Translations under genes and position numbers: made by a program
Shown: in pieces, positions 54,845 to 63,461 of the stretch
Position numbering within the stretch: position 1 is the first letter of the stretch
Layout: the number at the start of each line of letters is the position of its first letter
NCBI GenBank assembly: GCA_938002605.1
Contig: CALLAF010000017.1
Span: forward strand, 1-64,000
Length of the DNA: 64,000 bases
Source: an uncultured Paracoccaceae bacterium
GTDB taxonomy: Bacteria > Pseudomonadota > Alphaproteobacteria > Rhodobacterales > Rhodobacteraceae
Reading direction: 5' to 3'
The notes under the pieces: model-generated
Database searches by the model: none
Seen by the model: the letters and a program-made list of their open reading frames with translations, nothing else
What the model was told of the DNA's origin: nothing

Positions 54845-55870
54845 TGGGACTTCCAAATGCTGCATGGGCGTCGTTAGCGGTGATCTGACCGCTTGGATCG
54901 CGGCGCGCGCCAAAAATTCACCTGCGGCCCCGACTTTTTCAGTGGTGGTCAGGATATCGGCGCGAAATAGCTTTAAGAACGGAACGGCCTCTTTCGTTGA
55001 TACATCAATCTCGCGTCCAACCTTTGCGCCGATCTTTTCTAGCCCAGCAACGGCGGCCATCGCTGAAGATGTCGATGCCGTCATGATCGCGTCAATCTCG
55101 GGATGGTTGCGCAGTGTTATGTCAACATAGTCGACGATATCGTCAATCTTTGTATCGCTGGTGACTGGATCGGCCAGGGTGACATTGAGGCCGCGATCTG
55201 CGGCCCCTTTGCGTGTGCCATAGATAATGTGCTGCGCATAGGCTTGGGCTGCGGGAGGCGCGATAAGCAAGACGTTTTTGCGGCCACGATCGGCCAGCTC
55301 ATTCACAGCTATCTCGCCAAACGCGCTGTTATCAAAGTCGTAATAGGGGTGTCGGTCTGCCCAATCGGAACGTCCGTGGGTCGCAAAAGGAAAGCTGCGT
55401 TCCATCAAATAGGCGATGCGCGGGTCTTGCGGCTGCACTTGGTTAATAATGACGGCATCCGCAGAGCCGGTTTCCACAATATAGCGGACCGGTTCCATCG
55501 GGTCTTGATCGGGAAAAAACGGGGTCACGACCAAATGAAATGGCGTGTCGCGCAATCCGCCGGCAACAGATGAAATGAGCCGCGTAGAGTGGCCCATCAT
55601 GTCGTGTTCGGTAGACATAACGAGGCTGATCACATTGGTGCGTCCAGTGCGCAGACGCACGCCAGCACGGTTGGGGATATAGCCGACATCTTTGGCAATC
55701 TTGCGAATGAGTTTCTTGGTTTCGGCCCCAATATCAGGCGCATCATTCAGCGCGCGAGAGACGGTCGGCACCGCCAACCCGCTGATCCGGGCGATTGTCT
55801 TAAGCGTCGGCTTTCCTGACGCGGAACGTGCCTGTTCGACCGTGGTGGTCGGCGCTTTCTTTTGTGACAT
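54827..55870 (-). CDS. LacI-family transcriptional regulator
   Basis: The 347-residue protein has an N-terminal HTH (KTIARISGLAVPTVSRALND, hinge VRLRTGRTNVISLV) and a periplasmic-binding-like sensor domain. It is divergent from the sugar ABC/beta-mannosidase operon across 210 bases, so it is most likely its local repressor, released by a mannoside or derived sugar. A leading segment before the HTH (MSQKKAPTTTVEQA) is longer than usual. Confidence 0.9.
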   Translation of the reverse strand: MSQKKAPTTTVEQARSASGKPTLKTIARISGLAVPTVSRALNDAPDIGAETKKLIRKIAKDVGYIPNRAGVRLRTGRTNVISLVMSTEHDMMGHSTRLISSVAGGLRDTPFHLVVTPFFPDQDPMEPVRYIVETGSADAVIINQVQPQDPRIAYLMERSFPFATHGRSDWADRHPYYDFDNSAFGEIAVNELADRGRKNVLLIAPPAAQAYAQHIIYGTRKGAADRGLNVTLADPVTSDTKIDDIVDYVDITLRNHPEIDAIMTASTSSAMAAVAGLEKIGAKVGREIDVSTKEAVPFLKLFRADILTTTEKVGAAGEFLARAAIQAVRSPLTTPMQHLEVPSAQDS

Positions 55871-55946
55871 GATGGGCCTCCTCCTCCTCGTGTTTCTTTA
55901 GGCGGTCTGTATAACAAATCCCCACTGAAACTTTTAGACTGGCCAT

Positions 55947-55960
55947 AAAACCGTTTAAAC
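55947..55960. promoter_or_regulatory. Candidate LacI-type operator
   Basis: AAAACCGTTTAAAC is a near-palindrome with a central CG step, the usual core of LacI-family sites, 77 bases upstream of the repressor start. It may mediate autoregulation. Confidence 0.4.
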
Positions 55961-56029
55961 TCAGACCGTTACCAATACTAACCATGCGCGAGATAGACAA
56001 TGTCTTATTTTCACTTGCGAGGTCAATTT

Positions 56030-56062
56030 AAAACGATATAGACTTTTCTACAACGATTTAGA
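56030..56062 (+). promoter_or_regulatory. Paired direct repeats upstream of the sugar operon
   Basis: AAAACGATATAGA (56030-56042) and ACAACGATTTAGA (56050-56062) agree at 11 of 13 positions and are offset by 20 bases, two helical turns. They end 18 bases before the GTG start of the binding-protein gene. They are candidate operators for the divergent LacI-type regulator; alternatively part of the repeats may be promoter elements. Confidence 0.45.
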
Positions 56063-56080
56063 ACCAGGGAGGAGAGAATC

Positions 56081-57310
56081 GTGAAACTGACAACAAAATT
56101 GATGGCGTTCTCCGCTATCGTCAGTGCATCTTCCGCGTCAGCGGTCGAATTGGAGGTTATGCACTGGTGGACATCCGGCGGCGAAGCTGCGGCTGTTACG
56201 AAATTTGCTGAAGCTTGGGATGCGACAGGCAACACATGGGTTGACGGCGCAATCGCCGGCGGCGGCGACACAGCCCGCCCAATCATGGTTAGCCGTATCA
56301 TCGGTGGCGATCCGCCCGCTGCGTTCCAGTTTAACCATGGTCGTCAGGCAGAAGAGCTGATCGAAGCTGGCCTTCTTCTTGACCTGACAGATGTTGCCGA
56401 AGCCGAAGGCTGGGCCGAAATCGTAAACCCATCGAACTTGTTGGATGCTTGTACAGTTGATGGCCGCATTTACTGCGCGCCAGTAAATATTCATTCTTGG
56501 CAGTGGATGTGGCTGTCGAGCGGCGCATATGAAAAGGCTGGCATTCCTGTACCACAAAGCTGGACAGAATTTGCAGCAACAGCTGGCGATCTTGAGGCCG
56601 CTGGTATCACACCGCTTGCGATGGGTGGCCAGTCTTGGCAGCAAAACGGTGCGTTTGGCGTGATGTCCGTCGCGCTTGCTGGCACCGACGCGTGGTTGGC
56701 TGTTAACCGTGACAAAGACGCTGAAGTTGCTGCTGGCGCAGACTACGCACGTGTGTTCGAAGCATTTGGCGCTGCACGCGAATTGGCCGAAGGCCTGAAC
56801 GTTCAGGACTGGAACCAAGCGACTGCTGCTGTGATCAACGACACTGCTGGTGCGCAGATCATGGGTGACTGGGCGCAGGGCGAATTCGCTGTTGCTGGCG
56901 AAGTTGCTGGCGAAGACTACACATGCCTGCCGGGCTTGGGTGAAGTTGCCGTTCTGTCAACTGGTGGCGACGCGTTCTACTTCCCTGTTGTCGACGATGA
57001 AGAAATCACCGCTGCACAAAAAGAACTGGCTGCGCTGCTGCTTTCACCACCTGTTCAGGTGTCATTCAACTCTGCGAAAGGGTCTTTGCCTATTCGTGGT
57101 GATGTTGACCTGACAACGGTGAACGAATGTACGCAAAAAGGTCTTGATCTTTTGGCTGCGGGCGATCTGCTTCCTGATGGTGCGGCCTTGCTGTCACCCG
57201 ATACGGTAACGCAGTTGAACGATTTGCTGACAGAGTTTTGGAATACACCTTCCATGACGCCTGCTGAGGTTCAATCTGCCTACGCAGACATCATCGCCGA
57301 CGCTGACTAA
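56081..57310 (+). CDS. Sugar ABC transporter substrate-binding protein
   Basis: The 409-residue protein starts at GTG 56081 behind GGGAGGAG, with a signal peptide ending SASA-VELEV. LEVMHWWTSGGEAAAVTKF, GGDPPAAFQFNHGRQAEELI and PVNIHSWQWMWLSS place it in the CUT1 (extracellular solute-binding family 1) group for oligosaccharides. It should capture beta-mannosides or mannose-containing oligosaccharides given the GH2 enzyme in the operon. It is the first gene of the operon. Confidence 0.9.
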   Translation: MKLTTKLMAFSAIVSASSASAVELEVMHWWTSGGEAAAVTKFAEAWDATGNTWVDGAIAGGGDTARPIMVSRIIGGDPPAAFQFNHGRQAEELIEAGLLLDLTDVAEAEGWAEIVNPSNLLDACTVDGRIYCAPVNIHSWQWMWLSSGAYEKAGIPVPQSWTEFAATAGDLEAAGITPLAMGGQSWQQNGAFGVMSVALAGTDAWLAVNRDKDAEVAAGADYARVFEAFGAARELAEGLNVQDWNQATAAVINDTAGAQIMGDWAQGEFAVAGEVAGEDYTCLPGLGEVAVLSTGGDAFYFPVVDDEEITAAQKELAALLLSPPVQVSFNSAKGSLPIRGDVDLTTVNECTQKGLDLLAAGDLLPDGAALLSPDTVTQLNDLLTEFWNTPSMTPAEVQSAYADIIADAD

Positions 57311-57331
57311 GCGCGGCACTGCTAAACGTGT

Positions 57332-57359
57332 ACAGGCCCTCCATTCGGGGGGGCTGTGT
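57332..57359 (+). other. Intercistronic hairpin between binding-protein and permease genes
   Basis: ACAG plus CCCTCC pair with GGGGGG plus CTGT around a short ATTC loop, with one mismatch. There is no T-tract. Such hairpins commonly protect the binding-protein message and lower permease expression relative to it. Confidence 0.55.
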
Positions 57360-57393
57360 CACAGTCTAGCCTGAAGATTCTAGGGAGGAATAA

Positions 57394-58320
57394 ATGGCGC
57401 TTTCCGAAGCCACAGATGCCGGGCAGGCTGGCCCAACCAAAAAGCCTACGCGAATATTCAAGAACATGGCATCTAAGATTGCGGCAGTGCCGATGGTCTT
57501 TACCGCACTTGTCATTTTTGTAGGGGGCACGGTTTGGACGATTGTTTATTCCTTTACAAGTTCAGGTCTATTGCCGCGCCTCAAATGGGTTGGCCTAGAT
57601 CAATATGAGCGCCTATGGGGCAGCCGCAAGTGGCTTGTCTCAATCGAAAACCTTGCGATTTACGGTTTTTGTTCGCTGATTTTGACACTTGTTATCGGCT
57701 TCACGCTTGCCGCTTTGCTTGACCGCAAAGTCCGCGGCGAAGGTGCCTTGCGCACTATATTCCTATACCCTTTTGCCCTGTCTTTCATTGTGACGGGCCT
57801 TATCTGGCAGTGGATTTTGAACCCCGAATTGGGGCTGCAAAGTGTGGTGCGTGGGATGGGCTGGGAAAGCTTTACTTTTGATCCGCTCAATAATGCATCG
57901 CTGGTGATGTTCGGTCTGTTGATTGCGGGCCTTTGGCAGGGCACCGGGCTGATCATGTGTATTATGCTCGCTGGGCTGCGCGGCATTGACGAAGACATCT
58001 GGAAAGCCGCTCGTGTTGATGGGATCGGCACAGTTAAGACCTACATCCGTGTGATTATTCCCATGATGCGCCCAGTTTTTGTGACCTCGCTGGTGCTGAT
58101 CGGGTCTGGAATTGTGAAGCTATACGATCTTGTCGTCGCACAAACGTCAGGCGGTCCGGGGCTAAGTTCACAGGTGCCCGCCATGTACGTGATGACATCG
58201 ATGTTTGGTGGTCAGAACCTTGGCCAAGGCTTTGCGGCATCCACCATGATGTTGGTCAGCGTTGTTATTATCCTTGTCCCATGGGCAATTCTCGAATTCG
58301 GAGGGAAGAAGCGTGGCTAA
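57394..58320 (+). CDS. Sugar ABC transporter permease (first)
   Basis: The 308-residue inner-membrane protein has about six transmembrane segments and a cytoplasmic N-terminal tail. The EAA loop EDIWKAARVDGIGTVKTYIR matches CUT1 permeases of the MalF/UgpA type. SD AGGGAGG precedes the ATG at 57394. Its stop overlaps the start of the second permease by eight bases. Confidence 0.92.
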   Translation: MALSEATDAGQAGPTKKPTRIFKNMASKIAAVPMVFTALVIFVGGTVWTIVYSFTSSGLLPRLKWVGLDQYERLWGSRKWLVSIENLAIYGFCSLILTLVIGFTLAALLDRKVRGEGALRTIFLYPFALSFIVTGLIWQWILNPELGLQSVVRGMGWESFTFDPLNNASLVMFGLLIAGLWQGTGLIMCIMLAGLRGIDEDIWKAARVDGIGTVKTYIRVIIPMMRPVFVTSLVLIGSGIVKLYDLVVAQTSGGPGLSSQVPAMYVMTSMFGGQNLGQGFAASTMMLVSVVIILVPWAILEFGGKKRG

Positions 58321-59233
58321 TTCCGACACGATGGCTGCACCTGCCGCCCTTGCCGCAGGTCCACGTGGGCCCAAACCAAAACGTCGCATGACCCGCGGCA
58401 ATATCATGGTCTACGGCACGCTTTTCATTTTTGCGCTGTATTATGCGCTTCCGCTGTATGTGATGGTCGTGACCTCGCTAAAGGGGATGCCAGAAATCCG
58501 GATGGGCAATATCTTTGCGCCTCCAATGGAAGTCACATTTGAACCTTGGGTCAAGGCGTGGTCGCAGGCCTGTACTGGGATCAATTGCGATGGGTTGTCG
58601 CGCGGGTTCTGGAACTCTGTGCGTATCTTGATCCCGTCACTCATTCTCTCGGTGGCGGTGGCCAGCGTGAACGGTTACGCACTGTCGATGTGGAAATTCA
58701 AAGGCTCCGAAGTCTTCTTTGGTATCTTGATGATTGGCGCGTTCATTCCGTATCAAGTCATGCTGTACCCCATCGTGATCTTGCTGCGTGAAGCAGGGCT
58801 ATACGGATCATTGACCGGGTTGGTTTTGGTGCATGTCGCCTTTGGGATGCCGATCAACACGCTTTTGTTCCGCAACTATTTTGCATCCATCCCCGAAGAA
58901 TTATTCAAAGCGGCCCGCGTTGACGGCGCGGGTTTTTGGGCGATTTTCTTTAAGATTATGCTGCCGATGTCGTTGCCCATTTTCGTTGTATCTTTGATCA
59001 TTCAGGTGACCGGGATTTGGAATGACTTCTTGTTTGGTGCAAGCTTCACCGGGCCTGATCTTTATCCGATGACGGTGCAGCTCAATAATATCGTGAACTC
59101 CGTACAGGGCGTCAAAGAATACAATGTGAACATGGCAGCGACATTGCTGACCGGGCTTGTTCCGCTGACAATCTACTTTGTGTCTGGAAAACTTTTCGTA
59201 CGCGGCATCGCTGCCGGCGCTGTCAAAGGCTGA
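58313..59233 (+). CDS. Sugar ABC transporter permease (second)
   Basis: The product has about 306 residues from GTG 58313 (GGAGGG upstream), overlapping the previous stop (GTGGCTAA). It has six transmembrane segments and the EAA motif EELFKAARVDGAGFWAIFF, as in MalG/UgpE-type CUT1 permeases. An upstream in-frame start at 58262 lies deep inside the first permease and is unlikely. It forms the transport channel with the first permease. Confidence 0.92.
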   Translation: MANSDTMAAPAALAAGPRGPKPKRRMTRGNIMVYGTLFIFALYYALPLYVMVVTSLKGMPEIRMGNIFAPPMEVTFEPWVKAWSQACTGINCDGLSRGFWNSVRILIPSLILSVAVASVNGYALSMWKFKGSEVFFGILMIGAFIPYQVMLYPIVILLREAGLYGSLTGLVLVHVAFGMPINTLLFRNYFASIPEELFKAARVDGAGFWAIFFKIMLPMSLPIFVVSLIIQVTGIWNDFLFGASFTGPDLYPMTVQLNNIVNSVQGVKEYNVNMAATLLTGLVPLTIYFVSGKLFVRGIAAGAVKG

Positions 59234-59239
59234 TAAATT

Positions 59240-60319
59240 ATGACTAACTCAATCGAAATCAAGAACCTCGACCTGTCCTTTGGCGCTGTAAAGGTGTTGC
59301 AAGACCTCAATCTGGACATCGGCGAAGGCGAATTCCTTGTGCTTCTGGGGTCATCTGGCTGCGGGAAATCAACACTGTTGAACTGCATCGCTGGCCTGCT
59401 TGAGGTCACGGACGGTCAGATATTCATCAAAGGCAAGAACGTCACATGGGCCGAACCATCTGAACGTGGCATCGGCATGGTGTTCCAATCCTACGCGTTA
59501 TACCCGCAGATGACCGTCAAAGGGAACCTATCCTTTGGTTTGAAAAACGCCAAAGTGCCAAAAGACGAGATCGAAAAACGCGTCGCCCGCGCGGCCGAAA
59601 TCCTGCAAATTGAGGCGCTTCTTGATCGCAAGCCCGGTGCCTTATCGGGTGGGCAACGCCAGCGCGTTGCGATTGGCCGCGCGCTGGTGCGTGATGTGGA
59701 TGTGTTTTTGTTTGATGAACCTTTGTCGAACCTTGATGCCAAGCTGCGTGTTGATCTGCGCGTTGAGCTGAAACGCCTGCACAACCAATTGCAGAACACG
59801 ATGGTTTACGTGACCCACGATCAGGTTGAGGCAATGACATTGGCTGACCGGATCGCTGTGATGAAGGGCGGCAAAATCATGCAGCTCGGCACACCGGATG
59901 AAATCTATAACCAGCCGCGCAACCTTTATGTTGCGGACTTTATCGGCAGCCCGTCCATGAATTTCTTGGAAGGTCATCTGGAAGATGGCGCGTTCAAAGT
60001 TGACGATATGGTTCTGCCAATGACCGGATATGAGTTTGCCGCTCCGCAAACTGCAGACCGCCCCGCAATCATTGGAATTCGCCCGGAACATGTTGTGACT
60101 GGTGAACTCGTCCGTAACGCTGCCCTACAGTTTGAAGCAGACGTTGATCTGGTTGAACCGATGGGCTCTGATACTTTGGTTTACGCTAAGCTGGGCAAGC
60201 ACAGTTTCCGCATCCGCATGGATGGCCAAGCGCGTGTTCAAGCGGGTGAAGTGTTGCAGATCGGGATCGACCCTGCACGCGCGTCACTGTTTGATAAAGC
60301 GAACGAGGATCGCCTGTGA
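59240..60319 (+). CDS. Sugar ABC transporter ATP-binding protein (UgpC/MalK-type)
   Basis: The 359-residue ATPase has Walker A GSSGCGKST, Q-loop FQSYALYPQMTV, signature LSGGQRQRVAIGRAL, Walker B VFLFDEPLSNLDAKLR and the H-loop VTHDQVEAM. The C-terminal TOBE-type domain (about 240-359: PAIIGIRPEHVV) is typical of MalK-like subunits and may bind regulators. It is the dedicated energiser of this transporter and overlaps the beta-mannosidase start by four bases. Confidence 0.94.
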   Translation: MTNSIEIKNLDLSFGAVKVLQDLNLDIGEGEFLVLLGSSGCGKSTLLNCIAGLLEVTDGQIFIKGKNVTWAEPSERGIGMVFQSYALYPQMTVKGNLSFGLKNAKVPKDEIEKRVARAAEILQIEALLDRKPGALSGGQRQRVAIGRALVRDVDVFLFDEPLSNLDAKLRVDLRVELKRLHNQLQNTMVYVTHDQVEAMTLADRIAVMKGGKIMQLGTPDEIYNQPRNLYVADFIGSPSMNFLEGHLEDGAFKVDDMVLPMTGYEFAAPQTADRPAIIGIRPEHVVTGELVRNAALQFEADVDLVEPMGSDTLVYAKLGKHSFRIRMDGQARVQAGEVLQIGIDPARASLFDKANEDRL

Positions 60320-62688
60320 CTCATCTAAATTTGGCGGGTGAGTGGGCGCTGTCTGATGAAAGCGGTGACTATGCTTGCGCAATGCAAATGCCGACAGACG
60401 GTATTACAGCTCTGCGAGAGGCCGAATTGATTGCCGATCCTTACTGGGGTCGCAACGAATATGATTTGCGTTGGATTTGTGAAAGGGACTGGACGGTTCG
60501 TCGCGATTTTGACGTTTCCGAAACCGATGTGGATTTGGTTCTGTCCGAGATGGATACGGTGGTAAGCGTACGTGTCAACGATCAGGTCGTCCTGACAGCT
60601 GAGAACGCATTTCGAACCTACCGCGTACCGCTCGCAGGGGTCGTCAAGGTTGGGACAAACACCATCAGCATCACCTTTCACTCGCCGGTGGTTGCCGGTG
60701 GTAGGAAACAGGCGGCGCACCCATTCCCACTACCGATCAGCGAAAATTGCCCGATCCCTGACGGAAATATGCTGCGCAAACCCGCCTGTGATTTTGGCTG
60801 GGATTGGAACATCGCGCTCGCGCCTTTTGGTATTTATGGCACGATGGCAATTGAACCATCGCTTGCGCCACGGATCGATCGGCTCGCGATCACGCAAGCC
60901 CACACAGATGGCGCGGTGACCCTAGGCGTGACAGCCTACACTGCCAATCACGACGGTGACGTGACTGCCACGATTGCGGGGCAGCGGGTGACCGGGCAAG
61001 CCGTGAACGGCGTTTGTGAACTTAGCGTATTGATCGAAAACCCTGACCTGTGGTGGCCGGTGGATCAAGGCGATCAGCCGCTCTATGACCTGACAGTATC
61101 AGCGGGCACAGCGACATCGCAGCGCCGTATTGGCCTGCGTGATCTGCAACTGATCACGGAAACCGACGACATCGGGCTTGGTTTTAAATTCAGGATCAAC
61201 GGCCGCGATGTATTTTGCAAAGGGGCCAACTGGATTCCGGCAGATGCGCTGCCGGGTCAGATCACTGATGAAAAGACGCGTGACCTGCTGCAATCCGCCG
61301 TCGATGCGAATATGAATATGGTGCGTGTCTGGGGCGGCGGGCGGTATGAGCCTACATCGTTCTACGACGCTTGCGATGAAATGGGCCTTTTGGTTTGGCA
61401 GGACTTTATGTTCGCTTGTAACCTTTACCCATCCGACAACGCCTATCTGGCCGAGGTTCGGGCCGAGGTTACAGATAACGTCGCCCGGATGCACCACCAC
61501 GCGAGCATTGCGGTGTGGTGCGGCGACAATGAACTGATCGGCGCGTTGGGGTGGTACGATTGCAGTATTAATGACCGCGACCGCTATCTGGTGAACTATG
61601 ACCGTTTGAACAGGACGATTGAAACGCAGCTGATCGAGGTTGACCCGACCGCGATCTGGTGGCCTTCTTCGCCTTCTCCGGGGCCAATGAATTTTGGCGA
61701 TGCATGGCATGACGACGGTTCGGGCGATATGCATTTCTGGTCTGTCTGGCACGAAGGTCGCGATTTTGACCACTACCGCGATGTTGGCCCAAGGTTCTGT
61801 TCCGAATTCGGTTTCCAAAGCTACCCGTCGATGAACGCGGTACGCAAATTCGCGGGCGAGGCGGATCAGAACATCGCAGCACCCGTGCTGGAAAGCCACC
61901 AAAAGAACTCAGGCGGCAACGCGCGGATCGCGGAAACCATGTTCCGCTATTTCCGCTGGCCCAAGCATTTTGAAGACTTCGTCTACCTGTCTCAAGTCCA
62001 ACAGGGGCTCGCGATCAAGACAGCCGTCACACATTGGCGTAGCCTCAAGCCGCGCTGCATGGGCACGTTGATCTGGCAGCTCAATGATACATGGCCGGTC
62101 TGTTCTTGGGCGTCACTGGATCATGGCGGTGATTGGAAGTTGATGCACCACATGGCGCGCGAATTCTATGCACCTGTGCTGGTTACAGCCGTGCCACTAG
62201 ACGGGAACTATGTGATCCGCGCCGTCAACGATAGGCCGGACGCCTGCGATGTTACTGTCACTGTTTCGGCGGTTGATATGGCGGGTAACCTGCGCGCGTT
62301 AGGCGCGGGTGGCGCGTCAGTCGAAACAACGGCAGTAGACGTGCTGACAATCGCGGGCGCTGATCTGCAGCCCGATGAAATGCTGCACTATGCGTGGGAA
62401 ACCGCGAATGGCACGGCAGGCAGCGATATATTCGCGCCTAAACCTTACAAAGACTACAATCTGCAGGCACCGCACCTGACCCAAGTTATCTCGGGCAATA
62501 CACTCACACTGACGGCGCAGACATTGGCATTGTTCGTTGCGGTCGAGGCCGATGTGCCCGGTCGCTTTGACCACAATGCGTTTACGCTTTTGCCCGGACA
62601 AACAATGGTTGTGCAGTTTACACCAGCCAATCCTGCGGACAAACCCAACTTCACGCTGCGCGATTTGCACAGCGCAACCTACGCCTGA
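60316..62688 (+). CDS. GH2-family beta-mannosidase
   Basis: The 790-residue protein has the GH2 plan: N-terminal sugar-binding domain, immunoglobulin-like domain, catalytic TIM barrel (about 290-590) and C-terminal beta domains. Acid/base Glu406 lies in WCGDNELIGA, and nucleophile Glu497 in RFCSEFGFQSYPS, the pattern of beta-mannosidases rather than beta-galactosidases. There is no signal peptide, so it acts in the cytoplasm on imported mannosides. It overlaps the ATPase gene (ATGA-type junction at 60316). Confidence 0.9.
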   Translation: MTHLNLAGEWALSDESGDYACAMQMPTDGITALREAELIADPYWGRNEYDLRWICERDWTVRRDFDVSETDVDLVLSEMDTVVSVRVNDQVVLTAENAFRTYRVPLAGVVKVGTNTISITFHSPVVAGGRKQAAHPFPLPISENCPIPDGNMLRKPACDFGWDWNIALAPFGIYGTMAIEPSLAPRIDRLAITQAHTDGAVTLGVTAYTANHDGDVTATIAGQRVTGQAVNGVCELSVLIENPDLWWPVDQGDQPLYDLTVSAGTATSQRRIGLRDLQLITETDDIGLGFKFRINGRDVFCKGANWIPADALPGQITDEKTRDLLQSAVDANMNMVRVWGGGRYEPTSFYDACDEMGLLVWQDFMFACNLYPSDNAYLAEVRAEVTDNVARMHHHASIAVWCGDNELIGALGWYDCSINDRDRYLVNYDRLNRTIETQLIEVDPTAIWWPSSPSPGPMNFGDAWHDDGSGDMHFWSVWHEGRDFDHYRDVGPRFCSEFGFQSYPSMNAVRKFAGEADQNIAAPVLESHQKNSGGNARIAETMFRYFRWPKHFEDFVYLSQVQQGLAIKTAVTHWRSLKPRCMGTLIWQLNDTWPVCSWASLDHGGDWKLMHHMAREFYAPVLVTAVPLDGNYVIRAVNDRPDACDVTVTVSAVDMAGNLRALGAGGASVETTAVDVLTIAGADLQPDEMLHYAWETANGTAGSDIFAPKPYKDYNLQAPHLTQVISGNTLTLTAQTLALFVAVEADVPGRFDHNAFTLLPGQTMVVQFTPANPADKPNFTLRDLHSATYA

Positions 62689-62703
62689 TCAAGGAGAGAA
62701 AAT

Positions 62704-63450
62704 ATGACCCAGATTTCCTACCAAGTCTACTGCTCACGGAATTTTCCTCCGTTGGGGGATACGCTGAAAATGCTCTCTGAGACCGGGTTCAAAGAGGTCG
62801 AAGGTTTCGGTGGCCTTTTTGACGATCTCGATGGGCTAAAGGCGGGGCTTGACGCGACAGGCCTGAAAATGACCAGCAGTCACTTTGGGTTGGATATGGT
62901 TGAGAGTGACGCATCAAAAGTGATCGCCATCGCAAAGGAATTGGGAATTCAAAAGGTCATCGTTCCTTTTTTGATGCCTGATGATCGCCCCACGGATGCC
63001 GCTGGTTGGGCCGCATTTGGGACGCGTTTGGCCAAGGCAGGTAAGCCGTTGCAAGATGCAGGTCTTACGTTCGGCTGGCACAATCATGACTTTGAGTTTG
63101 TTGCGACCGAAACCGGAGAGCTGCCACTAGATCTGATTGCGGCTGCATCCGACGATCTGATGCTAGAGCTTGATCTGGGTTGGGTTGCGCGCGCGGGTCT
63201 TGATCCGGTGGCATGGATCAAGAAATATGCGGGTCGCGTGACAGCGGCGCATATCAAAGACATTGCACCCGCAGGCGAAAACGCAGACGAAGATGGTTGG
63301 GCTGATGTCGGTCACGGTACCCAAGATTGGGCCACGATCCATACCGCGCTGCAAGAGGCGGGGGTAGATCACTATGTGGTCGAACACGATAACCCCAAAG
63401 ACCACGCGCGGTTTGCAAGCCGCAGCTTGGCTGCGATCCAGAAATTCTAG
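62704..63450 (+). CDS. Sugar phosphate isomerase/epimerase-like TIM-barrel protein
   Basis: The 248-residue xylose-isomerase-like TIM-barrel (AP_endonuc_2 family) protein has LTFGWHNHDFEFVAT, LMLELDLGWVARAGLDPV, VTAAHIKDIAP and HYVVEHDNPKDHARF, supplying the metal-binding Glu/Asp/His set. It probably isomerises or epimerises a sugar or keto-sugar from mannoside breakdown. GGAGAG precedes its ATG. It is 15 bases downstream of the beta-mannosidase and next to an oxidoreductase with which it likely acts. Confidence 0.86.
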   Translation: MTQISYQVYCSRNFPPLGDTLKMLSETGFKEVEGFGGLFDDLDGLKAGLDATGLKMTSSHFGLDMVESDASKVIAIAKELGIQKVIVPFLMPDDRPTDAAGWAAFGTRLAKAGKPLQDAGLTFGWHNHDFEFVATETGELPLDLIAAASDDLMLELDLGWVARAGLDPVAWIKKYAGRVTAAHIKDIAPAGENADEDGWADVGHGTQDWATIHTALQEAGVDHYVVEHDNPKDHARFASRSLAAIQKF

Positions 63451-63461
63451 GAGGTTCTATC

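Noticed and set aside
61099-61902. 267-codon minus-strand frame
   Set aside because: Antisense to the catalytic domain of the beta-mannosidase.
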